This document shows positions 1 to 5,122 of a stretch of 5,122 nucleotides of DNA, piece by piece. Below the pieces are notes generated by a model. It saw only the letters and a program-made list of their open reading frames with translations, ran no database searches and had not been told where the DNA came from. The DNA is from Clostridiales bacterium. GTDB lineage: Bacteria; Bacillota; Clostridia; Christensenellales; Christensenellaceae. The number at the start of each line of letters is the position of its first letter. Position 1 is the first letter of the stretch. The stretch spans positions 1 through 5,122 of the forward strand of contig DOMW01000101.1 in assembly GCA_003510345.1 (NCBI GenBank), given 5' to 3'. The translations under genes were made by a program, and so were the position numbers.

Positions 1-122
1 GCCACATCGCGAATGTGTTCCGCCACTTCCTGGCGCACGCCCCCGCGATTGTGCAGCACCCTGTCTACCGTTCCGCGGGATACGCCCGCCGCCTCCGCTA
101 CTTTTTTGATCGTTACCGCCAT
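1..122 (-). CDS. LacI-family transcriptional regulator, N-terminal part (continues beyond window)
   Basis: Only the first 40 codons are present; the 3' part lies beyond the left edge. They form a LacI-type helix-turn-helix: helix 1 at about residues 4-12 (TIKKVAEAA), the turn GVS at 13-15, and the recognition helix at about 15-24 (SRGTVDRVLH), followed by NRGGV. Family proteins bind palindromic operators as dimers through this domain and sense a sugar ligand with a C-terminal periplasmic-binding-protein-like domain, which is not visible here. The recognition helix has TVDRV where the classical family has TVSRV; from memory this variant is frequent in regulators with a type-4 periplasmic-binding sensor domain, but that is unverified. 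The start has a moderate purine-rich site (AGAAGG/AAGGCGG) about 8 nt upstream and lies 18 nt after the isomerase-like gene. As last gene seen in the operon it probably autoregulates; the palindrome at 4912-4919 is its best candidate target. Family assignment is firm, ligand unknown. Confidence 0.93.
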   Translation of the reverse strand, partial: MAVTIKKVAEAAGVSRGTVDRVLHNRGGVRQEVAEHIRDV

Positions 123-140
123 TTGCCGCCTTCTCTGATC

Positions 141-1625
141 CTACTCAAATGGATTTTCCGTCTTGTAAAGCATTCCCTTTGGCTGGTTGAACGCGATATC
201 GCCCACGCCGAGATAATCAAACACCGTGTAAAGCGCCTTGCCGATGGAACCGAACGCCACCGCCCCATGGTGGGGATAGCGCTTCGCGATCAGCACATGG
301 CGGTAAAAACGCCCCATCTCGGGTATGGCAAATACGCCGATGCCGCCGAAAGAACGCGTCTTGACGGGCAATACTTCACCCTGCGCGATATACGCCTGAA
401 GCGACGTATCCGCGTTGCTGTGCAGCCGGAAAAATGTGATGGCCCCGGGTACGATATCACCTTCCAATGTGCCGCGCGTCACATCCGGCTCGCCGCCGTT
501 TTCGACCAGCCTGTTCATAATAAGCTGATATTTCAGCGCACCGTCGCACAGCTTGCAAAAGGGCGTGTTGCCGCAATGGAAGCCCATAAACGTATCGCGC
601 AGCGCGTACTTATGCTTGCCCTTGATCTCTTCTTCATAGATATCGGCGGGAACGGTATTGTTGATGTCGAGCAGCGTCACCGCGTCCTCCGTTATGCACG
701 CGCCGATGTATTCGGAAAGAGCGCCGTAGATATCCACTTCACACCCCACCGGCATACCGCGCGCCGTGAGCCGGCTGTTCACATAGCACGGCTCAAAACC
801 GAATTCCTTAGGGAACTCCGGCCAGCATCGGTTCGCGAACGCCACATACTCGCGCGCGCCTTTGTTTTGCTCCGCCCAGTCTAAAAGCGTAAGCTCGAAC
901 TGCGCCATGCGCGGCAGCATATCCGGGTATTTGTTGCCCGCCGCGCCCAGCTCCGCCGCCATATCGGCCGCGACGCTTTCGATCCGCGCGTCGCCTTTAT
1001 GCGCACGGTACGACACGAGAAGGTCAAGCTCGGAATTTTCCTGTATCTCGATTCCCATGTCAAAAAGCGCTTTTATGGGCGCGTTGCACGCAAAGAAATC
1101 CTGCGGCCTTGGCCCGAACGTGATGATCTTTAGTTTGGACAGGCCAATGAGCGCGCGCGCCACAGGCAGGAAGTCCTTTGCCATTTGCGCCACTTCCTCC
1201 GCCGTGCCCACCGGATATTCGGGTATGACCGCCTTAAGCTTGCGAAGACCCAGGTTGTACGAGCAGTTCAGCATACCGCAATACGCGTCGCCCCTGCCGT
1301 TTATCAGGTCTTTTCCCGTCTCTTCGGCGGCGGCCGCATACAGCACCGGCCCGTCGAACTTTTGCACGATCAGCGTCTCTGGCGTTTCCGGGCCGAAATT
1401 GCCTAAAAACACGAGGAGGGCGTTGCAGCCCGCATCCTGCACCTCGCGGACGGCTTTTTGCATATCCATCTCGTTTTCCACGGTTGTCTTCGCTTCATAC
1501 GCCGGAACGCCTATTTTTTCGCACGCGGCGCAAACCGCGCTTCTGCGGCGCTCGGAAAGCGAAATCACAAAACAATCCCTGCTCACCGCGATAACGCCAA
1601 GTTTCACCTCTGGTATGTTTTTCAT
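141..1625 (-). CDS. L-fucose/L-arabinose isomerase-fold protein (COG2407-like)
   Basis: A 494-residue protein resembling the FucI/AraA superfamily, whose characterised members interconvert aldoses and ketoses using a divalent metal such as Mn2+. An alternating alpha/beta N-terminal domain (about residues 7-200; note LVFLGNFGPETP at 71-82) precedes the C-terminal catalytic domain. Probable metal ligands are E296 (in GCEVD), D320 (in LLDINN) and H452 or H453 (in RYPHHG). The E-to-D spacing of 24 equals that of E337/D361 in E. coli FucI, recalled from memory. A family-typical HCGN motif occurs at 350-353. Start: ATG at 1625 is chosen because GGAGGAG sits just upstream; the ATG at 1637 overlaps that site, and a longer reading to 1724 would run into the preceding gene and add an Arg/Cys-rich, non-homologous-looking 33-residue tail. 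It is shorter than FucI (about 590 residues) and close to AraA (about 500). Odd: three cysteines (351, 357, 360) lie next to H350. It probably acts on the product of the preceding 3-epimerase (inference). Substrate and even isomerase activity are unproven. Confidence 0.85.
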   Translation of the reverse strand: MKNIPEVKLGVIAVSRDCFVISLSERRRSAVCAACEKIGVPAYEAKTTVENEMDMQKAVREVQDAGCNALLVFLGNFGPETPETLIVQKFDGPVLYAAAAEETGKDLINGRGDAYCGMLNCSYNLGLRKLKAVIPEYPVGTAEEVAQMAKDFLPVARALIGLSKLKIITFGPRPQDFFACNAPIKALFDMGIEIQENSELDLLVSYRAHKGDARIESVAADMAAELGAAGNKYPDMLPRMAQFELTLLDWAEQNKGAREYVAFANRCWPEFPKEFGFEPCYVNSRLTARGMPVGCEVDIYGALSEYIGACITEDAVTLLDINNTVPADIYEEEIKGKHKYALRDTFMGFHCGNTPFCKLCDGALKYQLIMNRLVENGGEPDVTRGTLEGDIVPGAITFFRLHSNADTSLQAYIAQGEVLPVKTRSFGGIGVFAIPEMGRFYRHVLIAKRYPHHGAVAFGSIGKALYTVFDYLGVGDIAFNQPKGMLYKTENPFE

Positions 1626-1628
1626 TTT

Positions 1629-1635
1629 CTCCTCC
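1629..1635 (-). promoter_or_regulatory. Ribosome binding site fixing the start of the isomerase-like gene
   Basis: The minus strand reads GGAGGAG immediately before AAA-ATG (start at 1625). The upstream in-frame ATG at 1637 sits one base before this site and has no site of its own, so 1625 is preferred over 1637 or 1724. Confidence 0.75.
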
Positions 1636-1659
1636 ATAGGCGCGTGGCCTGCTGTCCAC

Positions 1660-2505
1660 TCACCCAAACACCTTGCGCAGGAACGGGATGCCGTTTTCCG
1701 CGATCGCTTCCGGCGATTTGGCAAACGGGCGCCACACAGAGGCCGCTTTCGCGATCTCCACGCAATCGGGCGTGAACGATTCGATCAGGCAGTAATCATC
1801 GTAGCCCGCATCCCGGAGCGCCGCCACAATGGCGGGCCAATCGAAGTTATCCTCGCCCGGCGTGCCGCGGTTGTTCGCGCAGCAATGAATATCATATATC
1901 TTACCTTTCGCCGAACGGATGGCCGCCGGTATATTGGATTCCTCAATATTCATATGGAATGTATCGAGCAGAAGCCCCACGCCCGGCATGTCGATGCGCG
2001 CAATGAGGTCGAGCGCTTGATCCACTGTGTTTATGAAGTCCGTCTCAAACCGGTTCAGCGGCTCGATCGCGATCTTTACACCCTTGTCGTTTGCGTAAGC
2101 GGCGCAAACGCGGAGGTTTTCCACCGCCCAGTCCCACGCCTGCTTTTTCTGGTCTTCGGTGCACTGGCGCGCCTTGCCAACCGCCGAATAAAACGGCCCG
2201 GCAATCACTTTCGCGCCGATTTTCGGGCAAAGGTCAACCGTATCCTTGATATACTGCACCCCTATTTTCCTGTATTCCGGGTTGTCGGAAGATACGTCCC
2301 GCGTCTCGCCCAGCGCGCCCACCACCGTTGGCGTTTCTATCCCCGTCACCTTTTTGGCCTCGTTCACCGCGTCCGTGGAAAACGAACTAAAATCTTCGGC
2401 GGCGATCTCATAAATATCACAGCCATACTTCTTTGCTTTTTCAAACTGCCCCAGCGGGTCGGAAAACGGCGACTGCCAGGCAAGTGAATTCATTCCAAAT
2501 TTCAT
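1660..2505 (-). CDS. D-tagatose/D-allulose (psicose) 3-epimerase-family TIM-barrel protein
   Basis: A 281-residue AP-endonuclease-2-type TIM barrel, normal length for ketose 3-epimerases (about 285-300). These cytoplasmic enzymes invert C3 of free ketohexoses using Mn2+/Co2+ held by Glu-Asp-His-Glu. All four ligands are visible: E148 (IAIEPLNRFE), D181 (LLLDTFHMNIEE), H207 (YDIHC) and E242 (LIESF). Their spacing of 33, 26 and 35 residues matches Pseudomonas cichorii D-tagatose 3-epimerase (E152, D185, H211, E246, from memory) exactly. The substrate-contacting equivalents E154, H184 and R213 (in NRGTPG) are also present, so the active site looks intact. The start at 2505 has AGGAGG with a 6-nt spacer, and the gene begins 12 nt after the oxidoreductase stop. 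The region after H207 reads CCANNRGTPGED, so specificity may differ from studied enzymes. Family is confident; the physiological substrate (D-tagatose, D-allulose, a ketopentose or another ketose) is not determinable from sequence alone. Confidence 0.9.
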   Translation of the reverse strand: MKFGMNSLAWQSPFSDPLGQFEKAKKYGCDIYEIAAEDFSSFSTDAVNEAKKVTGIETPTVVGALGETRDVSSDNPEYRKIGVQYIKDTVDLCPKIGAKVIAGPFYSAVGKARQCTEDQKKQAWDWAVENLRVCAAYANDKGVKIAIEPLNRFETDFINTVDQALDLIARIDMPGVGLLLDTFHMNIEESNIPAAIRSAKGKIYDIHCCANNRGTPGEDNFDWPAIVAALRDAGYDDYCLIESFTPDCVEIAKAASVWRPFAKSPEAIAENGIPFLRKVFG

Positions 2506-2517
2506 GTTGTTCCTCCT

Positions 2518-3672
2518 CTATTTATCCATTTTGACCCATGCGCCGCCCGCCTCGGAGCTGTCCACGCATTTGTTGAAAAAGTTCACGCCGTCGATGCCCA
2601 TCGTGATCGTGGGGTAACCGTAGTCGTCCTCATTTACCTGTTTACCGGCTAGCTTGTCATACAGCGCGGCGCAGAAATCTTTGTAAATGTTGGCGAACGC
2701 CTCCGTAAGCCCTTCGGGGTGCCCGCAAGGTACGCGCACATATTTTTGCGCTTCGGGTGTAAGGTAGCCGCAGCCCCTGCTGTAGACCATCGGCGGCTTG
2801 CCGCGCAGCGAAACGCGCAGGTAATTGTTTTCCTCCTGCACAAACTCGATCGTCCCTTTTGAGCCGAAAATGCGTATTTTAAGCGCGTTGTCAAACCCGA
2901 TGGCCACCTGCGACGTCCAATACATGCCCGTCGCGCCGCCACGGAAGCGCACAAGCGCCTCCACATTGTTATCTAAAACCGCGCCTTCGCTGAACACATC
3001 GAGGTTGCAGCAAAGCTCGTCTATCTCAAGGCCGGTCACATAATTCACCCAGTTCTCAATGTGCGTACCGAGGTCGGCCACGCAAGCGCCCCTACCCGAT
3101 AACGCGGGGTCAGCGCGCCATGGCTTGTTGTCTTCGGTGATCGTGTCGAGGGAATCTAAAAGCCAGTCTTGCGGATATTCGCCCATGACCATGCGGATGT
3201 CGCCTATCACGCCGTTTTTCACGAGCTGGCGCGCCTCACGCGCCATCACATGCCCGGTGTAGGTATACGCCACACAAAACAGGCAGCCGTTTTCCTTTGC
3301 GATTTTTTTCAATTCCTCGCCCTCGGCCACCGTAAACACGAGCGGTTTTTCACACACAATGCTGATTCCTTTTTCAAGGAACAGCTTTGCCGCCGGATAA
3401 TGGAAGCGGTTGGGCGTCACGATATCCACCCAGTCGAGCTTATCCGCCCTTGCGCCTTCCTTTTCCGCCATTTCCTCGTACGTTTCGTAATTGCGCGCGG
3501 GGTCTATCCCCAGTTCTTCCAGCGCCTGGTCGCGTTCCTCTTTTATATTGGAAAAACAGCCCGCTGCAAGCTCCGCTTCGTCATTCAGCCTGATCGCCGC
3601 CCTGTGCACCGCGCCGATAAACGCGCCCGGGCCGCCGCCGATCATGCCGTATCTCAGTTTCCTTTTTGCCAT
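2518..3672 (-). CDS. Gfo/Idh/MocA-family NAD(P)-dependent sugar oxidoreductase
   Basis: A 384-residue dehydrogenase of the glucose-fructose oxidoreductase / inositol dehydrogenase / MocA family. The N-terminal Rossmann domain (about residues 6-130) has the dinucleotide loop GMIGGGPGAFIG at 9-20 and the family EKP motif at 108-110, whose lysine (K109) normally contributes to catalysis. The C-terminal alpha/beta domain (about 135-380) has the D-x-x-x-H pair D200/H204 in VADLGTH, placed as usual for catalytic or sugar-contacting residues. Members oxidise or reduce a sugar hydroxyl/ketone with bound or exchanging NAD(P). The GGGPGAFIG...VHR N-terminus and the HPEGLTEAFANIYKDF stretch at 318-333 resemble the subgroup paired with TIM-barrel partners in 3-keto-sugar routes (recognition from memory). 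There is no signal peptide, so it is cytoplasmic. The start at 3672 has AGGAGG with a 7-nt spacer and lies 12 nt after the upstream gene, whose TGA overlaps this site. Oxidation at C3 of a glycoside is a plausible role; the reaction and substrate are inferred, not shown. Confidence 0.93.
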   Translation of the reverse strand: MAKRKLRYGMIGGGPGAFIGAVHRAAIRLNDEAELAAGCFSNIKEERDQALEELGIDPARNYETYEEMAEKEGARADKLDWVDIVTPNRFHYPAAKLFLEKGISIVCEKPLVFTVAEGEELKKIAKENGCLFCVAYTYTGHVMAREARQLVKNGVIGDIRMVMGEYPQDWLLDSLDTITEDNKPWRADPALSGRGACVADLGTHIENWVNYVTGLEIDELCCNLDVFSEGAVLDNNVEALVRFRGGATGMYWTSQVAIGFDNALKIRIFGSKGTIEFVQEENNYLRVSLRGKPPMVYSRGCGYLTPEAQKYVRVPCGHPEGLTEAFANIYKDFCAALYDKLAGKQVNEDDYGYPTITMGIDGVNFFNKCVDSSEAGGAWVKMDK

Positions 3673-3684
3673 AACGCTCCCTCC

Positions 3685-4674
3685 TCACTCATTCGCCATC
3701 GCTTTGTCAAACGCGACGTCCGACGGCTTAAAATCGACCTTGCGCACAAACGCGGCCGCTTCCGTTCCGCCATATACACGTTCCATGCCGCTGTCTTCCC
3801 ATTCCACGGAAAGCGGCCCGTCATAGCCATATTGGTTCAGTTCGCGTATGATCTCCTCAAAATTCACGTCGCCGTGCCCCAGTGAACGGAAATTCCAACC
3901 GCGCTCCGTTTCGCCGAACGTGATGAACGAACCCAAAATACCCGCCTTGCCATCCAGCGTCACCGCCACGTCCTTCATATGCACATGGTAGACGAAATCG
4001 ATGAAATCGCGCAGGAAGATGGTCGGGTTCACGCCCTGCCACAATAAATGGGAGGGGTCGTAGTTAAAGCCCAGCGTCTCGCGGTAGTCAAATTCCTCGA
4101 GCAGCCGCGCTGCCGTGTAATAATCAAAAGCGATCTCGGTGGGGTGCACCTCAAGCGCAAACTTGATATCGTATTTGTCAAACTCGTCAAAGATGGGCGT
4201 CCACAGGTCTACAATCTCGGTAAATCCGGCGTCTATCATTTCTTCTGTCGTCTGCGGGAAGGAATACCAGTAAGCCCAGATAGGCGAGCCCATAAAGCCC
4301 GTGACCACGGAAACACCCATATTCTTCGCGGCCTGCGGAACATATTTCATACTTTCGACCGCCCACTTGCGGATCTCCTCCGGCTTGCCCGCGAGCGTGC
4401 CCGGCGCGAAATTATCCAGCCGGGGGTCCCACTTATCGCCTACGCACTGGCCGATCATATGGGAAGCAAGTGCCCATGTCTTTAGCCCGTACTTATCCAT
4501 CGTGGCAAGGAGGCCGTCGCAATAGCTCTGGTCTTTCGCCGCTTTTTCCGGGTCTATGTGCGGGCCGCACATAATCTCCAGGCCGTCATAGCCCATTTCC
4601 TTTGCCAGCTTACACAGTTCTTCAAATGAAAGGTCTCCCCATTGCGCCGTCATCAATGTTACAGGTCTGCTCAT
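3685..4674 (-). CDS. Sugar isomerase/epimerase-like TIM barrel (COG1082), possible 3-keto-glycoside lyase / DgpC-like
   Basis: First gene of the operon: 329 residues of AP-endonuclease-2/xylose-isomerase-like TIM barrel. It opens with a typical first strand and helix (TLMTAQWGDLSFEELCKLAKEMG from residue 6). Likely metal ligands are E175 (ALEVHPTE), D207 (NYDPSHL, with H210), H232 (YHVHMKD) and E291 (SVEWED). A long insertion at about 236-268 (GILGSFITFGETERGW, then RSLGHGDVNFEE) and the C-terminal DFKPSDVAFD distinguish it from the ketose 3-epimerase downstream. This architecture recalls the alpha subunits of C-glycoside deglycosidases (DgpC) and Bacteroides 3-keto-glucoside 1,2-lyases, which pair with Gfo/Idh/MocA oxidoreductases like the next gene; that likeness is pattern memory, not alignment. 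Other activities (plain isomerase or epimerase, inosose-type dehydratase) remain possible. No DgpB-like beta subunit is in the window. The start at 4674 is supported by AAAGGAGA ending 6-7 nt upstream. No signal peptide: cytoplasmic. Fold is certain; reaction is uncertain. Confidence 0.88.
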   Translation of the reverse strand: MSRPVTLMTAQWGDLSFEELCKLAKEMGYDGLEIMCGPHIDPEKAAKDQSYCDGLLATMDKYGLKTWALASHMIGQCVGDKWDPRLDNFAPGTLAGKPEEIRKWAVESMKYVPQAAKNMGVSVVTGFMGSPIWAYWYSFPQTTEEMIDAGFTEIVDLWTPIFDEFDKYDIKFALEVHPTEIAFDYYTAARLLEEFDYRETLGFNYDPSHLLWQGVNPTIFLRDFIDFVYHVHMKDVAVTLDGKAGILGSFITFGETERGWNFRSLGHGDVNFEEIIRELNQYGYDGPLSVEWEDSGMERVYGGTEAAAFVRKVDFKPSDVAFDKAMANE

Positions 4675-4830
4675 ATCTCTTCTCCTTTTAATATGGATTC
4701 GCTTTGGGCCGTCGCAGCCCTTATTACCTTAATAAATACTATACTACTTTTTTATAGACAAAGAAAGTGATCTTTAGCTGAAATACAGGATGGTTGAGCG
4801 TTTATTGGTAAGAATGGCAATGGCTGCCCC

Positions 4831-4845
4831 TCCGTTTGGAACGGA
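4831..4845. repeat. Short dyad in the predicted 5' leader
   Basis: TCCGTT-TGG-AACGGA: perfect 6-bp arms around a 3-nt centre. As DNA it could be a second protein-binding site downstream of the promoter (roughly +45 to +60); as RNA it would be a short hairpin. There is no U-tract on either strand, so it is not an intrinsic terminator. Confidence 0.5.
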
Positions 4846-4849
4846 CCGC

Positions 4850-4864
4850 CGGCCCCAAAGGCCG
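4850..4864. repeat. GC-rich inverted repeat in the predicted 5' leader
   Basis: CGGCC-CCAAA-GGCCG: 5-bp perfect arms and a 5-nt loop, only 4 nt from the dyad at 4831-4845. Such a hairpin would be stable in the leader RNA. No T-run follows on either strand. Confidence 0.4.
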
Positions 4865-4871
4865 CAATGTT

Positions 4872-4885
4872 CGTGCTCGTGCACG
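4872..4885. repeat. Short inverted repeat near the predicted transcription start
   Basis: CGTGC-TCGT-GCACG: 5-bp perfect arms around 4 nt, just downstream of the -10 hexamer at about +5 to +18. The position suits a roadblock operator or a 5'-terminal RNA hairpin. The short arms mean chance cannot be excluded. Confidence 0.35.
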
Positions 4886-4896
4886 CCAATAGGGTT

Positions 4897-4925
4897 AGTT
4901 TAATACAGTTTTTGCGCAATGTCAA
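4897..4925 (-). promoter_or_regulatory. Predicted sigma-A-type promoter of the operon
   Basis: On the minus strand, 4925-4920 reads TTGACA, a perfect -35 hexamer. After a 17-nt spacer comes TAAACT at 4902-4897, matching the -10 consensus at four of six positions. Orientation is correct for the operon. Transcription would start near 4890, giving a leader of about 215 nt before the first ATG at 4674. The ideal -35 and spacer are offset by the mediocre -10, as is common for regulated promoters. A weaker alternative -10 (TATAGT, 4743-4738) lies closer to the gene but has no good -35. Confidence 0.55.
4912..4919. promoter_or_regulatory. Candidate LacI-type operator (TTGCGCAA palindrome)
   Basis: A perfect 8-bp palindrome, TTGCGCAA, abuts the -35 hexamer and fills part of the promoter spacer. 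A repressor bound here would block RNA polymerase directly. Its centre is a CpG step, which LacI-family proteins usually need for hinge-helix insertion. The symmetry does not extend into the flanks, so this is short for a LacI operator (usually 14-18 bp). Assignment to the regulator encoded at the end of the operon is inference. Confidence 0.35.
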
Positions 4926-4942
4926 TGGTGGGGATGGACATT

Positions 4943-4970
4943 TTGTATATGGGGAAAGAATTATTATAAT
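4943..4970 (+). promoter_or_regulatory. Possible divergent (plus-strand) promoter
   Basis: A consensus TATAAT at 4965-4970 has TTGTAT (three of six -35 matches) 16 nt upstream at 4943-4948. It would read rightward out of the window, divergently from the operon. The stretch is AT-rich, so a chance -10 is likely enough that confidence is low. Confidence 0.25.
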
Positions 4971-4988
4971 CGGCGGCACCGAACCTAC

Positions 4989-5051
4989 GGTTATAAGGAC
5001 TCCATTAAGGGCAAAGGCATGAACAATCGTGGGAAGTTATGTCTTATAACC
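4989..5051. repeat. 9-bp inverted repeat with 45-nt separation
   Basis: GGTTATAAG at 4989-4997 is the exact reverse complement of CTTATAACC at 5043-5051. It lies in the AT-rich stretch upstream of the operon promoter. It could be a paired binding site for a dimeric regulator, an end of a small mobile remnant, or chance in AT-rich sequence. No flanking direct repeat is evident. Confidence 0.4.
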
Positions 5052-5122
5052 CTGCAAAACTATCTCTTTATTTCGTATACTGGTCTACATTGTTGAACTA
5101 CAAGTCTTCCCAGATAACTAAG

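Larger units (their letters stand above)
4675..5122. other. Upstream intergenic region without a convincing gene
   Basis: This 448-nt stretch holds the operon promoter, its candidate operator and several small dyads, listed separately. Its right half is visibly more AT-rich than the operon. The only reading frames are a 75-codon minus-strand frame at 4752-4979, starting at GTG without a ribosome binding site and Pro/Ile-rich at its start, and a 28-codon plus-strand frame from the ATG at 5039 that is open to the window edge. Neither is supported as a gene. No tRNA, riboswitch or terminator was recognised. Confidence 0.7.

Noticed and set aside
15..884. 289-codon plus-strand open frame
   Set aside because: Antisense to the FucI-like gene and the LacI regulator; His/Arg-rich composition and no recognisable domain.
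1641..1656. GTGG...CCAC dyad in the gap between epimerase and isomerase-like genes
   Set aside because: Only 4-bp arms with an 8-nt loop and no T-run; not a terminator and easily chance.
1626..1724. 33-residue N-terminal extension of the FucI-like protein
   Set aside because: It would overlap the epimerase 3' end, is Arg/Cys-rich and has no ribosome binding site, while GGAGGAG directly precedes the ATG at 1625.
862..2487. 541-codon plus-strand open frame
   Set aside because: It runs antisense through the start of the isomerase-like gene and the whole epimerase gene, both with clear motifs and ribosome binding sites. Its protein is Ser/Arg-rich and low in recognisable domains, as expected from the complement of GC-rich coding DNA.
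3169..3885. 238-codon plus-strand open frame
   Set aside because: Antisense across the oxidoreductase and first TIM-barrel genes; His/Phe/Arg-rich shadow without motifs.
4738..4766. Alternative minus-strand promoter with TATAGT -10
   Set aside because: Good -10 hexamer, but the -35 region reads TTTCTT with almost no consensus match; kept only as an alternative to the TTGACA promoter.
4752..4979. 75-codon minus-strand frame in the upstream region
   Set aside because: GTG start without a ribosome binding site, low-complexity Pro/Ile start, and it overlaps the predicted promoter and leader.
5019..5096. 25-codon plus-strand frame starting MNNRGK
   Set aside because: Very short, weak ribosome binding site and no recognisable similarity; no sign of a leader peptide such as a run of codons for one amino acid.
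5061..5122. Minus-strand frame entering at the window edge and ending at a TAG near 5060-5062
   Set aside because: It could be the tail of an upstream gene, but 20 codons without a motif or a following terminator are not enough to call it.

Overview
The window holds one compact, minus-strand catabolic operon with its promoter region. Reading 5'->3' on the minus strand (right to left here), the genes are: a sugar isomerase/epimerase-like TIM barrel (3685-4674); a Gfo/Idh/MocA NAD(P)-dependent sugar oxidoreductase (2518-3672); a D-tagatose/D-allulose 3-epimerase-type TIM barrel (1660-2505); an L-fucose/L-arabinose isomerase-fold protein (141-1625); and the N-terminal DNA-binding part of a LacI-family repressor that runs off the window (1-122). 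Intergenic gaps are 12, 12, 34 and 18 nt, and every gene has a purine-rich ribosome binding site, strong for the first four. They are therefore very probably co-transcribed.

The strong AGGAGG-type Shine-Dalgarno sites, GC-rich coding sequence, AT-rich upstream region and a sigma-A-like promoter suggest a GC-rich Firmicute of the Clostridia (gut Christensenellales- or Oscillospirales-like). This is inference from style; nothing here fixes the taxon.

Region 4675-5122 carries no convincing gene. It holds a minus-strand promoter with a perfect TTGACA -35 and a 17-nt spacer. A perfect TTGCGCAA palindrome with a central CpG lies in that spacer and is a good candidate operator for the LacI-type repressor. 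About 215 nt of predicted leader with three short dyads separates this promoter from the first start codon. Beyond the promoter the DNA is AT-rich, with a 9-bp inverted repeat, a possible divergent promoter and an unproven plus-strand frame open to the window edge.

Functional reading (inference): an oxidoreductase plus a DgpC/3-keto-glycoside-lyase-like TIM barrel is the core seen in recently described pathways that oxidise a glycoside at C3 and then break the glycosidic bond by elimination rather than hydrolysis. The ketose 3-epimerase and FucI-like isomerase would then rearrange the released sugar. No transporter, kinase, glycoside hydrolase or DgpB-like beta subunit is visible, so the substrate is unknown. 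The long plus-strand reading frames are antisense shadows of these genes.
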